DNA of 64,000 nucleotides, from positions 7,243 through 71,242 of the forward strand of contig JBJXGX010000393.1 of NCBI GenBank assembly GCA_046160305.1. Reading direction: 5' to 3'. Source of the DNA: SHXR01 sp046160305 (GTDB lineage: Bacteria; Pseudomonadota; Gammaproteobacteria; Burkholderiales; SG8-39). A model generated the notes under the pieces. It was not told where the DNA came from. It searched no databases and was given only the letters and a program-made list of their open reading frames with translations. The position numbers and the translations under genes are program-made. Positions 43,186-52,367 of the stretch are shown piece by piece; within the stretch, counting starts at the first letter, position 1; every line of letters begins with the position of its first letter.

Positions 43186-44138
43186 ACGGCGTAACGCGCT
43201 GGTGGCCGCATCTGGCGCTGCTGGCGGTTGCGGCGATCTATCCGTTCGTATTCAAGAGCAACTTCGCCGTCAACTTCGGCGTGCTCGTGTTGATGTCGGC
43301 CTATCTTGGGCAGAGCTGGAACATCTCGGGCGGCTTTGCCGGCCAGCTCTCGTTCGGCCATGTCGCGTTCTTCGGCACGGGCGCCTACGCGGCAACGATC
43401 TTTCAGCTCAAGCTCGGCTTCAACCCTTGGCTTGGACTGCCGATCGCCGCGATCGCGGGCGGGCTCGTCGGCTGGATGATCGGCGTTTTGTCGTTTCGCG
43501 CCGGATTGAAGGGATCGTACTTCGCACTGATCACCCTCGCGTTTGCCGAAGTTTTCCGGATCCTGTCAAATTCGGTTCCGTTCACCGGAGCCGGGCTTGG
43601 TCTTCTGATTCCGCTCAAGCAAACGCCATCGCAGTTCCAGTTCGCAGAGCGGATCGGTTTTTATTTCGTGGTGCTCGCGCTTTGCGTGCTTTCCGTTGCG
43701 GTTGCGAGCTGGCTCAGCCGTTCACGGTTCGGTGCGCGCCTTGCGGCGATCCGGGAGAACGAAGATGCCGCTCGCGCACTCGGAATCGACACCTACCGCG
43801 AGAAGGTGCGCGTAATGATCCTGTCGGGTGCACTCTGCGGCATCGGCGGGTGCTTCTACGCCCAGTACTATCTCTACATCGATCCCACCATTTCATACAG
43901 CGTCGAAAAATCCGTCGAGATGCTGCTCGTCACCATTATCGGCGGCGCGGGCACCGTCTACGGACCCCTGATCGGAGCATTCCTCCTCACCGCGGTGGGC
44001 GAGATCACGCGTGCGCTCACGAACGTGCAAGGCCTCTCCCTCGTGGTCTATGGCGTGCTCCTGATCGTCATTATCGCGTTCCTGCCGAACGGCCTCATCG
44101 AGCTGTTCCGGCGCACCCCCACAAAGCGGATGCGATGA
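43182..44138 (+). CDS. livM: Branched-chain amino acid-type ABC permease (LivM)
   Basis: The 318-residue permease has the LivM marks SAYLGQSWNISGGFAGQLSFGHVAFFGTGAYAA and the ATPase-contact loop RFGARLAAIRENEDAARALGID. It ends with GLSLVVYGVLLIVIIAFLPNGL. It forms the channel with LivH. The GTG start overlaps the livH stop, and its own stop overlaps the ATG of livG, so translation is coupled along the operon. Confidence 0.93.
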   Translation: MNGVTRWWPHLALLAVAAIYPFVFKSNFAVNFGVLVLMSAYLGQSWNISGGFAGQLSFGHVAFFGTGAYAATIFQLKLGFNPWLGLPIAAIAGGLVGWMIGVLSFRAGLKGSYFALITLAFAEVFRILSNSVPFTGAGLGLLIPLKQTPSQFQFAERIGFYFVVLALCVLSVAVASWLSRSRFGARLAAIRENEDAARALGIDTYREKVRVMILSGALCGIGGCFYAQYYLYIDPTISYSVEKSVEMLLVTIIGGAGTVYGPLIGAFLLTAVGEITRALTNVQGLSLVVYGVLLIVIIAFLPNGLIELFRRTPTKRMR

Positions 44139-44878
44139 TGCTCGAAGTGCGCGCGCTCACAAAAATATTCGGCGGCCTGCGCGCGGTCGATGCCGCGAGC
44201 CTCGACGTGCCGCAGGGTTCGATCGTCGCGTTGATCGGTCCCAATGGCGCCGGCAAGACGACACTGTTCGCATCGGTGACCGGGTTCGAGCGTCCCGATA
44301 ACGGTTCGGTGCGCTACTCCGGCGAAGACATCACCGGCATGGCACCGCACGAGATCTGCGCGCGCGGCATGGTGCGCACATTCCAGATCACCCAGCCGTT
44401 CGCGAAGCTGTCGGTGCGCGAGAACATCATGGTCGGCGCGTACCTGCGCACGGCCGATCGCAAGGAGGCAAGGCATCGCGCCGAGTCCATCAGCGATCTC
44501 GTCGGTATGAAAGGCATACTCGATCAGACTGCGGCGGGTCTCACGGTTGCCGGCCGAAAACGCCTGGAACTTGCGCGCGCACTCGCAACGCAGCCCAAGC
44601 TCTTGCTGCTCGATGAAGTGATGGCCGGACTCAATCCCACCGAAGTGACCGAGATCGTGGCGGTTGTGCGCGGCATTCGCGACGCCGGTGTCACGGTGTT
44701 CCTGATCGAACATGTGATGCAAGCCGTGATGAGTCTGTCCGAGCGCGTGTATGTGTTGTCGTACGGCAAGATCATCGCGGGTGGCACACCGCACGAAGTG
44801 GCAGGCAACCCACTGGTGGTCGAAGCGTATCTTGGGCGCGGCGCGGCCGACCGGATGCTGGGGAAAGCGCATGCTTGA
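44135..44878 (+). CDS. livG: Branched-chain amino acid-type ABC ATPase (LivG)
   Basis: The 247-residue ATPase has Walker A GPNGAGKTT, the Q-loop VRTFQITQPFAKLSVREN, the signature region LTVAGRKRLELARALATQPK (a typical LivG variant of LSGGQ) and Walker B LLLLDEVMAGLNPTE. Its H-loop is LIEHVMQ. Two ATGs in a row stand at 44135 and 44138; the first overlaps the livM stop. The end overlaps the livF start by 8 bases. Confidence 0.93.
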   Translation: MMLEVRALTKIFGGLRAVDAASLDVPQGSIVALIGPNGAGKTTLFASVTGFERPDNGSVRYSGEDITGMAPHEICARGMVRTFQITQPFAKLSVRENIMVGAYLRTADRKEARHRAESISDLVGMKGILDQTAAGLTVAGRKRLELARALATQPKLLLLDEVMAGLNPTEVTEIVAVVRGIRDAGVTVFLIEHVMQAVMSLSERVYVLSYGKIIAGGTPHEVAGNPLVVEAYLGRGAADRMLGKAHA

Positions 44879-45572
44879 AGTGCGCGCATTGCGGGCCGGA
44901 TATGGCGAGGTCGAAGTGCTTCGCGGCATCGACCTTGACGTCGGAGCGAAAGAGATCGTCGCGGTACTGGGCTCGAACGGCGCGGGCAAGTCGACGCTCA
45001 ACAACAACCTCTCCGGAATCTACAAGCCTTTTGGCGGCACGATCCGGTTTGACGGCGCCGATATCACTGGCGCCCATTCGACGACAATCCTCGAGCGCGG
45101 ACTCGTCCAGGTACCCGAGGGCCGGCGCGTCTTTCCGAACCTCTCGGTACGCGAAAACATCGAGCTTGGCAGCTATCGGCGCGGACGGGCGAATCGCGCC
45201 AAGAATCTGGACAGAGTAATCGGCATCTTCCCGCGCCTCAAAGAGCGCTTCGGACAGCTCGCCGGCACGCTCTCCGGTGGGGAGCAGCAAATGCTTGCGA
45301 TCGGGCGCGGCTTGATGTCCGAGCCGCGATTGATGATTCTCGACGAGCCATCCCTTGGCCTATCGCCGCTCTTGGTCGAGCAGATGTTCGATCTCGTGAA
45401 GACCCTGCATGCCGAGGGCTTGGCCATTCTCCTCATGGAACAGAACGTCGTGCAGTCGCTCGATGCTGCGCATCGTGCATACATCATCGAGAACGGCGTG
45501 GTGGTGATGTCAGGCGCGGCGCACGAGCTCGCGCAGAATCCTGAGTTGAGGCGCCGTTATCTCGGTATCTGA
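44871..45572 (+). CDS. livF: Branched-chain amino acid-type ABC ATPase (LivF)
   Basis: The 233-residue ATPase has Walker A GSNGAGKST, Q-loop LVQVPEGRRVFPNLSVREN, signature TLSGGEQQMLAIGRGLM, Walker B LMILDEPSLGLSPLL and the H-loop residue replaced as usual for LivF (LLMEQNV). It completes the receptor-HMGF set. It begins inside the end of livG. The following 49 bases hold a short GCGATC/GATCGC inverted repeat but no convincing terminator. Confidence 0.93.
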   Translation: MLEVRALRAGYGEVEVLRGIDLDVGAKEIVAVLGSNGAGKSTLNNNLSGIYKPFGGTIRFDGADITGAHSTTILERGLVQVPEGRRVFPNLSVRENIELGSYRRGRANRAKNLDRVIGIFPRLKERFGQLAGTLSGGEQQMLAIGRGLMSEPRLMILDEPSLGLSPLLVEQMFDLVKTLHAEGLAILLMEQNVVQSLDAAHRAYIIENGVVVMSGAAHELAQNPELRRRYLGI

Positions 45573-45621
45573 TTCACCCGCGGGCAAGTGGCGCGATCAG
45601 GATCGCCGTGTGCATGATCCA

Positions 45622-46380
45622 CTAACCGGCCAACCAGCCCCCATCCACTGGCAGGTGCACGCCCGTCGTCCAGCTTGCTTCATCGCTCGCAAGATAAAGG
45701 ACGCCTGCGGCGATCTCGTCCGGCCGCCCGAGGCGTCCCATTGGGTGTCGCGCAGTGAGTATCGCTCGGCGTGCACCCGGGTCCGTGGCACGTTCCATCG
45801 ATCGATCAAGCAACGGGGTTGTCGTCGCGCCGGGCAGCACGGCATTGCAGCGGATGCCGTAACCGGCGTAGTCGAGCGCGATCGAGCGCGTCATGCTGAG
45901 GATCGCGCCCTTCGTCGCGATGTAGGCGCAATTGTTGAGGCCGCCCGCGACCGCAAGCTGTGAGGCGACAGTGACGATCGCCCCGCTCCGTTGACCCATC
46001 ATGCCGGGCAGCACTGCCTTGCACCAAAGCCACGTGCCTTTGACATTCACCGCAAACACATTGTCCCAGTCGGCGCCGAGAACCTCGTGCGCGGGCTTGC
46101 CGGGTGAGTAGCCCGCGGCAGTAACGAGGATGTCGATGCGTCCAAAGCGTGTAGCGGTCTCGCTCGCCGCGTGTTGCACACCTTGCTCGTCCGTGACATC
46201 TCCAGAAATGATATGCACGCGATCACCAGCGCCTAGCGCTGCGGCAGTGTCGCGCAGCGTTGGTTCATCGCGGTCGACGAGCGCAACGGACGCCCCTTCG
46301 CGCAGGAACAGTTCGGCAGTGGCGCGCCCGATTCCCGACGCACCGCCGGTGATGACGGCAATCTTGTTGACGAGTCGCAT
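45622..46380 (-). CDS. Short-chain dehydrogenase/reductase (classical SDR)
   Basis: The 252-residue product shows the classical SDR marks: cofactor motif TGGASGIGRA at residues 11-20, the NAD-type Asp after the second strand (LVDRDEP), a variant TAAGYS of the NAG motif, and the catalytic Ser in TVASQLA. Y-x-x-x-K appears as CAYIATKGAIL. It ends with the usual ASWTTGVHLPVDGGWLAG. Substrate unknown. The ATG at 46380 gives the normal length; the frame extends to 46404. It is convergent with livF. Confidence 0.9.
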   Translation of the reverse strand: MRLVNKIAVITGGASGIGRATAELFLREGASVALVDRDEPTLRDTAAALGAGDRVHIISGDVTDEQGVQHAASETATRFGRIDILVTAAGYSPGKPAHEVLGADWDNVFAVNVKGTWLWCKAVLPGMMGQRSGAIVTVASQLAVAGGLNNCAYIATKGAILSMTRSIALDYAGYGIRCNAVLPGATTTPLLDRSMERATDPGARRAILTARHPMGRLGRPDEIAAGVLYLASDEASWTTGVHLPVDGGWLAG

Positions 46381-46471
46381 GACCGAGAAGGCTACCCGTG
46401 TCACCCGTCAATCGCAACTTGCCCGTGCAGCTTCTCCGAATTGTCAGGTGCACACGAATCTATCCGTGGCT

Positions 46472-48058
46472 TCAGCGATCGTCGTCGTCCTCGTCCGACT
46501 TCCGGCTTGGGAACACGCACTCGAAATTCGCCGCGTCATTCGAGTTGCCGATGCCTGTCCATCGGGCCTCACGTGGATAATGGCACAGCGGACGCGTGCG
46601 AACCGTCTTGTCCGGCAGCGTCTGCGACGCGACGATATGATCCGGCGCGAGGCCCTGCTCCACCCACGTCACAAGCGGCGCGAGGCGGTCCCAATCTTTC
46701 AAGCCGCCGCCGATGGCGCCGCAGTGATCCATTCCTGGGACCGGGAAGAAGCGTATGAATTTCTCGGTCTCGTGTCGCGAGCCGTTTTCATCGAGCACAG
46801 CCTCGTAATACTCGAGGGTCCGCTGCGGTGGAATGAGCCCGTCGCTCCAACCGTGATAGAGAATGAATTTTCCGCCCCGCTCGCGGAAGTCCGAGAGATC
46901 CGGATCGACCGCGTCGAGAATGCGCGCCATCAAACGGCCCTGCTGCGGATCGGTGTCGAAGTTGAAGTCGTACCAGTTGTAGCCGGGCGGCGGACCAGGG
47001 TCGTTCTGGAAGAACAGGTAGTTCATGAAGCTGAACGTGAATCCGCCCTGGAAATTGAGGGGGGGTATCAGCCAGATCGGCCAACCCGCCTCGGATCCCA
47101 CCGGCTTCCCGGGATAGAGCGAGCGACCCGACGATGTGCGCGGCCCGTCGTAGACGTTCTGTACCGCCTTCACTTGCGCCTCGGACAGGCATGTTGCCGG
47201 ATCGGCCCCGCGCGAGCAGGCGTGTTCGGCGGCTTTGAACTTGCACGCAAGCGGATTGGAGATCAGGCCGTCCTTCACACCGTCGATCGCATCACACTTC
47301 GCGAGCGCCGCGGCATTGAGTGCCCCGGCCTGCGCCGGCGAGATCGTGCCCAGCACAGAATTTCCTTTCCCTTTGTCGGGCAGGAATTGGCGCAAGCTCC
47401 AGTTCTGCTCGATCGCAAGCCGAGTGAGATTGTGGGCCGGCGCGCCGCCGACGATCCCATCGAATGCCGCGGGGTCACGTTGCGCTGCCATCAGGGCCTG
47501 CCGTCCGCCCGTCGAGCAACCTTCGAAGTACGAGTACTCGATGCGACGGTCGTAGTAGGACTGAATAATTCGCTTCGCGACCCGCGTGGTCTGCTCGGCC
47601 GCGCGGTACCCGTAGTCGATCTCGGCCGCACGATTGTTGAAGGCCCAGCTCGCATCATTCGCAGCGGGGGTCGCATGACCCGAATCGCTGTTCGCGGCCG
47701 CGTATCCCTGGGCCAAACGATTGAGCGGCAGGGCCACTGAGCCATCGAAACCGCCGTCGCCAGCCATCAGAAAACGACCATTCCAATTGTTGGTTGGCAG
47801 GCCAACCGCGAATCGGATATTGCTGGGCGCCGGCCCGATTACACCGGTGACCTCGCAGTATTCGACACCAGCCGTAGACTTGAGATTTGCGTTCGTGAGT
47901 GTCGTGTGACTCGGCACGGACAGCGTGGGCAGGATCGACGGCGCGCAGGCCGGCAACACCGCGTGCGCACCGTTTGCATAGAGCGCCGCACCGGCCAAGG
48001 CAACGGAACGGATGAACGAGCGAAGCACGAACGATTCCGCTACTCGAGGATCGATCAT
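46472..48058 (-). CDS. Tannase/feruloyl esterase family protein, exported
   Basis: From the ATG at 48058 (GGAGGAG upstream) the 528-residue product has a signal peptide ending near AHA. The nucleophile motif GCSTGGRQ, an Asp in YHGWSDGLIPP and the paired Cys-His end VPGMDHCGAIGGG are the Ser-Asp-His triad and disulfide of the tannase/feruloyl esterase/MHETase family. It cleaves esters of phenolic acids such as ferulate or gallate. The C-terminus ends in an acidic run (SDEDDDDR). It would deliver aromatic acids to the receptors and oxygenases around it. The gap 48059-48352 holds nothing recognisable. Confidence 0.88.
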   Translation of the reverse strand: MIDPRVAESFVLRSFIRSVALAGAALYANGAHAVLPACAPSILPTLSVPSHTTLTNANLKSTAGVEYCEVTGVIGPAPSNIRFAVGLPTNNWNGRFLMAGDGGFDGSVALPLNRLAQGYAAANSDSGHATPAANDASWAFNNRAAEIDYGYRAAEQTTRVAKRIIQSYYDRRIEYSYFEGCSTGGRQALMAAQRDPAAFDGIVGGAPAHNLTRLAIEQNWSLRQFLPDKGKGNSVLGTISPAQAGALNAAALAKCDAIDGVKDGLISNPLACKFKAAEHACSRGADPATCLSEAQVKAVQNVYDGPRTSSGRSLYPGKPVGSEAGWPIWLIPPLNFQGGFTFSFMNYLFFQNDPGPPPGYNWYDFNFDTDPQQGRLMARILDAVDPDLSDFRERGGKFILYHGWSDGLIPPQRTLEYYEAVLDENGSRHETEKFIRFFPVPGMDHCGAIGGGLKDWDRLAPLVTWVEQGLAPDHIVASQTLPDKTVRTRPLCHYPREARWTGIGNSNDAANFECVFPSRKSDEDDDDR

Positions 48059-48352
48059 GGTAGGTTTCTCCTCCGAAGTTATTCGAATCGGCAACCCGCA
48101 TTGTCGGAAAGTGGCGGGCACCTCGGTTTCATCGCTTTATACGCCCGACAGCAAGAAACCGTCAACAAGCGGCGTTTCGTGCCTCCGGCACGCACGATGA
48201 CATGCCTACATCGCCACGCTGAATCCTCACCACGCGATTGGGCGCGGCAGCGTTCGCGTTCGCCTGCGTACGCATGCCCGAACAACAGGATCAATAAGGG
48301 GCACATGGACCCCGCTGCTAAACTGACTGCTCGAGTTGACCAGGAGCAGCGT

Positions 48353-49321
48353 ATGCATTGGACAGGAAAAATTCCGCCGGTGCTGTTCTTATGCGGCGCA
48401 GCCGCGATCGCGACGGCACAGGCTTGGCCCGCGAAGCCGCTGCGGCTGCTGATTCCCTTCGCACCGGGCGGCGGCGCCGATGTCGCGGGGCGGCTGCTCG
48501 CGCAGGAATTGACCGAATCGCTCAAACAACCGGTCATCGTCGAGAATCGCGCCGGCGCCGGCGGCACGATCGCTCCCGATCTCGTGGCGAAGTCGCCCGC
48601 GGACGGCTACAGCATCGTGCTGGCGCACGTCGGCGGCATCTCGATTGCGCCCTCCCTCTATAAGAAGCTCCCCTACGATCCGGAAAAGGACCTCGCGCCG
48701 GTCACCTTGGTGGTGAACGCCTTGAGCGTGCTGGTCGTCAATCCCGCACTGCCGGTGAAGAGCGTCGGCGAACTCATCACCTACGCTCGGGGCAACCCGG
48801 ACAATTTGTCGTACGGCTCCGCTGGCGCCGGGACCGACACGCACCTCGCCGCCGAGCTCTTCAAGTCGATGACCGGCACGCGGATGGTGCATGTTCCCTA
48901 CAAGGGGGGCGCACCGGCGTTGCTTGATTTGATCGCAGGGCGTGTACAGCTCAGCTTCGCGTCGGTGGCGACTACGATCAGCGCGATCCAGGGCGAGAAA
49001 CTGCGCGCACTCGCCATGACGGGAACGAAACGTTACGAGCTGCTGCCGAACCTACCGACGATCGCCGAAGCGGGTGTGCCGGGCTACGAGATCAACAACT
49101 GGTACGGCCTATTCGTTCCGGCAGGCACGCCCGTAGACGTGATTCAGCGCCTGAACGCCGATACGATCAAGGCGGTGCAAAGGCCCGAGGTGCGCGCCAG
49201 ACTCATTTCCGCGGGGATGGAGCCGAGCTGGAATACACCCGAGCAATTCGCCGCGTACATCAAATCGGAGAACGTGAAGTGGAGCAAGATCGTGCGCGAC
49301 TCGGGTGCGACGGCCGATTAG
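48353..49321 (+). CDS. Bug/TctC-type solute receptor
   Basis: The 322-residue product starts at an ATG with CAGGAGC upstream and has a signal peptide ending at ATA-QAWPAKPLRLLIPFAPGG. The family marks IVENRAGAGGTIAPDLVAKSPADGY, GSAGAGTDTHLAAELFKSMTG, HVPYKGGAPAL and NWYGLFVPAGTP are intact. It lies downstream of and divergent from the tannase-like esterase, so a phenolic acid set free by that enzyme is a reasonable ligand guess. No permease gene is adjacent. Confidence 0.92.
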   Translation: MHWTGKIPPVLFLCGAAAIATAQAWPAKPLRLLIPFAPGGGADVAGRLLAQELTESLKQPVIVENRAGAGGTIAPDLVAKSPADGYSIVLAHVGGISIAPSLYKKLPYDPEKDLAPVTLVVNALSVLVVNPALPVKSVGELITYARGNPDNLSYGSAGAGTDTHLAAELFKSMTGTRMVHVPYKGGAPALLDLIAGRVQLSFASVATTISAIQGEKLRALAMTGTKRYELLPNLPTIAEAGVPGYEINNWYGLFVPAGTPVDVIQRLNADTIKAVQRPEVRARLISAGMEPSWNTPEQFAAYIKSENVKWSKIVRDSGATAD

Positions 49322-49425
49322 GTGGGGTCGGTGATGAATGGCGCGGACCAAAGCCAATTGAGCGATTCGGGTCGGAGGTCGTGGCTCGGGGGTCAGGTCT
49401 CGATACGCTTTGATTCCTCTAACCA

Positions 49426-50358
49426 TTATCGCCCCGGCTCGCCCGAAAGCTGCCAGTGGTAACCGAGCCGCGGAAAATGCACCATCAGGCGGCCCAATCG
49501 ATCGTCGTCGCGTGTGAGCGCGATCGCCTCCGCTGTCGCCCGCACGACAGTACCGATTGTCGCATCGGGCGCGTGTCCCTCGGTACCGATCGTGATGATC
49601 GCGCCCGCAGCGGGCGGCAACGGCAACCCCGTGGGGTGTAGTGCTGCATCCGGCGCGGACACCCGCGCCACGTCGAGCGCCTTGGCCGCTTCGAGCTCGA
49701 TCCGCATGCCGTGACCGATCGCTTTGACCCTTGCGGTCCAGGCGCAGAGCGACGCAAGCCCGTCCAGAACATCCGTCGCGCGGCCCTCGAACGCGTGCAG
49801 CCACCAGATCCGCTGATACACCGCGAAATCGGCGAGCCCAGGCTGTTTGCCAAGCAGGAACGGGCGATGGTCGGCGAGAAGCTCGTCGAGCCATGTCAGC
49901 ATGATCCGGCATTGTTCGCGATGGTGGGGAATCGCGGCCGCCATCTCCGCGGCGTTCGGTGGCGGATGTCCGCGCATCGCAGCGCGGTCGGCGTGGAAGG
50001 CCGCACCGAGCCGATCGTCGTTGACGAAGGTCACATAGCGGGCGGTCGGCCACATCAGCACACGCTCGGCCCAAGTGCACCAGATTTCCGTTTCGGCGCG
50101 CCGCCCTCCCGGGAAAATTGTCGGCTCCGGTTGGAGCCGCTCGAGGGTCGCCGCGATGAGATTCGTATCGCAGAAGATGTCCGCCCCGATCTGCAGCACG
50201 GGAATCCGACGGTAGCCGCCTGAGAGCGGGATGAGGTGCGGCTTTGGCAGGACCATCGGCTGGATCACCGATCGCCACGACATCTGTTTCAGGCCGAAGA
50301 TGAGGCGCACCTTCTCCGAATAGGGCGAGATATCGTAGTGATGCAGGATTGGTTCCAC
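49426..50358 (-). CDS. Glutathione S-transferase family protein with long C-terminal part
   Basis: The 310-residue product has an N-terminal GST domain (ILHHYDISPYSEKVRLIFGLKQ, the cis-Pro loop YRRIPVLQIGADIFCDTNLI) and a helical domain with FLLGKQPGLADFAVYQRIWWLHAF. It then has an extra 90 residues ending in GTVVRATAEAIALTRDD. The Ser-Pro-Tyr-Ser tetrad replaces the Cys-x-x-Cys of glutaredoxin-like relatives. The likely start is the GTG at 50358; the frame is open to 50430. It lies convergent with the Bug gene at 48353. Confidence 0.82.
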   Translation of the reverse strand: MEPILHHYDISPYSEKVRLIFGLKQMSWRSVIQPMVLPKPHLIPLSGGYRRIPVLQIGADIFCDTNLIAATLERLQPEPTIFPGGRRAETEIWCTWAERVLMWPTARYVTFVNDDRLGAAFHADRAAMRGHPPPNAAEMAAAIPHHREQCRIMLTWLDELLADHRPFLLGKQPGLADFAVYQRIWWLHAFEGRATDVLDGLASLCAWTARVKAIGHGMRIELEAAKALDVARVSAPDAALHPTGLPLPPAAGAIITIGTEGHAPDATIGTVVRATAEAIALTRDDDRLGRLMVHFPRLGYHWQLSGEPGR

Positions 50359-50465
50359 TCGCGCACCCGTTCGGTGTGAATCAGGCCGCGACGATAGCAA
50401 GAAAATACCGGCATCACGCGGCGGGTCCACATCAACAATGCACCGGACGCCGCTCTCCCGGCGAT

Positions 50466-50510
50466 CCGTTCAATGTCGACCCGTTCAATGTCGACCCGTT
50501 TAATTGACCG
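50466..50510. repeat. Short 15-bp tandem repeat
   Basis: CCGTTCAATGTCGAC occurs twice in a row (50466-50480 and 50481-50495), and a third decayed copy follows (50496-50510). It sits in the gap between the GST gene and the DsbA-like gene, upstream of both starts. Its unit length equals that of the array at 289-333 but the sequences are unrelated. Confidence 0.75.
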
Positions 50511-50582
50511 GTCGATGCGCCGGGCGTATCGTCGGCACAGATGGGGAACGGCCGCATAGTCATTGCAACAACGGAGCAAGGA

Positions 50583-51233
50583 ATGAACGATCCTGTCTCG
50601 CCCGCTACGCTCAAGGTCTACATCGATTACAAGAGTCCGTACGCCTATCTCGCCAAGGACCTCATCTACGACCTCGAGAAGAAGATCTCCATCAAGATCG
50701 ACTGGTTGCCATACAACCTCGATTTTGCGGACAAGTACGCCGGGGTCTCCAGCGTCGATGCCAGCGGAGCAGTCGTAATCAATCGGAGCGCGCATCAATG
50801 GCGGCGCACGAAGTATGAGTACATGAATTGCCGCCGCGAGGCCAATCTGCGCAGTCCGCGACTGATCATTCGCGGCACGCGGAAGATCTGGGATTCGTCA
50901 CTTGCCGCGATCGGTCTGCTGTACGCCAAGCAACAGGGCGTGTTCCGCGCCTACAACGACCGGATATTCGAGCGCTTCTGGAAACGCGAGCTCGATATCG
51001 AGGATCGCAATGTCCTCGCGGCCATTTTGGCGGAGTGCGGCGCCGATGCGGCTGCCTTCCCGGCGTTCCTGGATGGCGAGGGCCGGCAGCTTCACGGACG
51101 CATCCAACACGAAGCGGACGCGGCGGGCGTATTCGGTGTGCCGAGTTTCCTCTTCGACGACGGTGATCTCTATTGGGGTCGCGAGCACCTGCCGCGAATC
51201 GTCGAGCTGTGTGCCGAGCGAGCGGCGGCGTGA
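50583..51233 (+). CDS. DsbA-family protein, 2-hydroxychromene-2-carboxylate isomerase-like
   Basis: The 216-residue product begins LKVYIDYKSPYAYLAKDLIYDLEK, where the Cys-x-x-Cys of DsbA is replaced by K-S-P-Y. This is the pattern of the HCCA isomerase/kappa-GST branch, which uses glutathione and a Ser. The end reads AAGVFGVPSFLFDDGDLYWGREHLPRIVE, with the cis-Pro (VPSF) of the thioredoxin fold. HCCA isomerase acts in naphthalene breakdown; substrates of homologues are wider. AAGGA stands before the ATG at 50583. The next gene, a Bug receptor, follows after 33 bases. Confidence 0.85.
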   Translation: MNDPVSPATLKVYIDYKSPYAYLAKDLIYDLEKKISIKIDWLPYNLDFADKYAGVSSVDASGAVVINRSAHQWRRTKYEYMNCRREANLRSPRLIIRGTRKIWDSSLAAIGLLYAKQQGVFRAYNDRIFERFWKRELDIEDRNVLAAILAECGADAAAFPAFLDGEGRQLHGRIQHEADAAGVFGVPSFLFDDGDLYWGREHLPRIVELCAERAAA

Positions 51234-51266
51234 GCCGATAGCGCATTGCATATGAAGGGACCCGCC

Positions 51267-52229
51267 ATGCATTGGATCCGGATATTGATCGTTCTCGCGT
51301 TTGGCCTATTCGCGGCCGGCGCGATGGCCCAAAGCTATCCGAGCAAACCGATCCGTTGGATCCTTGGCTTCCCACCTGGCGGAAGTGGTGATGTGCTGTG
51401 TCGAATGTTAGGTGCCAAATTATCGGAAGTACTGGAGCAGCCGGTCGTCGTCGAGAATCGCAGCGGCGCCGCCGGCAATATCGGCATGGAACTCGCGGCG
51501 AAATCACCGCCCGATGGCCATACCATCGCATTCGTCTACTCCGGGACGCACTCGATCAATCCCAGTCTCTACAGCAAGATGCCGTTCGCGGAAAGCGACT
51601 TCGCGCCGGTGATCTGGCTGTCATCGGTGCCACTGGTGCTCGTCGTGCCGGCATCGCAACCGGTCATGACGGTGAAGGAGTTGATTGCCCTTGCCAAGGC
51701 GAAGCCGGGCCAGCTTGGTTTCGGCTCCGCCGGTAGCGGTGCGATCAATCATCTCGCCGGCGAGTTGTTCAGTTCCATGGCCGGTACGCAGCTCATCCAT
51801 GTGCCTTACCGCGGTGGTGGACCGGCCACGGCGGCACTGCTCGGTGGAGAAATTGCGATGATATTCAGCGAACCCGCTTCGATCGTGCAGCACATCAAGG
51901 CCGGCAAACTGCGCGCCATCGCGGTCACCAGCGGCAGGCGGGGGCTATTGATGCCCGAATTGCCGACTGCCGCGGAAGCCGGCGTTCCTGACTACGATGT
52001 AACGGCGTGGAACGGGGTGCACGTTCCGGCCGGGACGCCCCCGGCGATCATCAAGCGGCTCAACACCGAGTTCAACAAGATCATCACCGCGCCGGAAATG
52101 CGCGCTCGCATGATCGCCAGTGGGTTCGAGCCGGTCGGCGGCGAGCCGGAGCACCTGAGCGAGCTGATCCGCACCGAAACCACGAAATGGGCCAAGGTGG
52201 TCAAAGCGACCGGCATGAAGGTCGACTAA
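51267..52229 (+). CDS. Bug/TctC-type solute receptor
   Basis: The 320-residue product has a signal peptide (WIRILIVLAFGLFAAGAMA) and begins QSYPSKPIRWILGFPPGGSGD. Family marks NRSGAAGNIGMELAAKSPPDGH, GSAGSGAINHLAGELFSSMAG and HVPYRGGGPATAALLGGE are present. It follows the DsbA-like isomerase by 33 bases on the same strand, so the two are probably cotranscribed and the receptor may serve the substrate of that pathway. The mature N-terminus has a Cys in GDVLCRMLG, unusual but outside the ligand loop. Confidence 0.92.
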   Translation: MHWIRILIVLAFGLFAAGAMAQSYPSKPIRWILGFPPGGSGDVLCRMLGAKLSEVLEQPVVVENRSGAAGNIGMELAAKSPPDGHTIAFVYSGTHSINPSLYSKMPFAESDFAPVIWLSSVPLVLVVPASQPVMTVKELIALAKAKPGQLGFGSAGSGAINHLAGELFSSMAGTQLIHVPYRGGGPATAALLGGEIAMIFSEPASIVQHIKAGKLRAIAVTSGRRGLLMPELPTAAEAGVPDYDVTAWNGVHVPAGTPPAIIKRLNTEFNKIITAPEMRARMIASGFEPVGGEPEHLSELIRTETTKWAKVVKATGMKVD

Positions 52230-52367
52230 CGAAAACATCGCCTGCCGGCATCTGTCCATAATGCAGCGGAGCGGCGCTTAGCCGCGCGGCGTATTGCGGC
52301 GTATTGCGGCGCAGGGCGGGCCGGCGGATCAGTACGACATCAACAACCCTCACCTGTTTGATTCCCT

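Noticed and set aside
45593..45606. Terminator after livF (GCGATC-AG-GATCGC)
   Set aside because: The loop would have only two bases and there is no T-run, so a working intrinsic terminator is unlikely.
46130..47740. 536-codon open frame on the plus strand
   Set aside because: It lies antisense over the tannase-family and SDR genes, both with clear motifs and signal or cofactor sequences. The predicted protein is Arg-rich with no domain, as expected for an antisense shadow in high-GC DNA.
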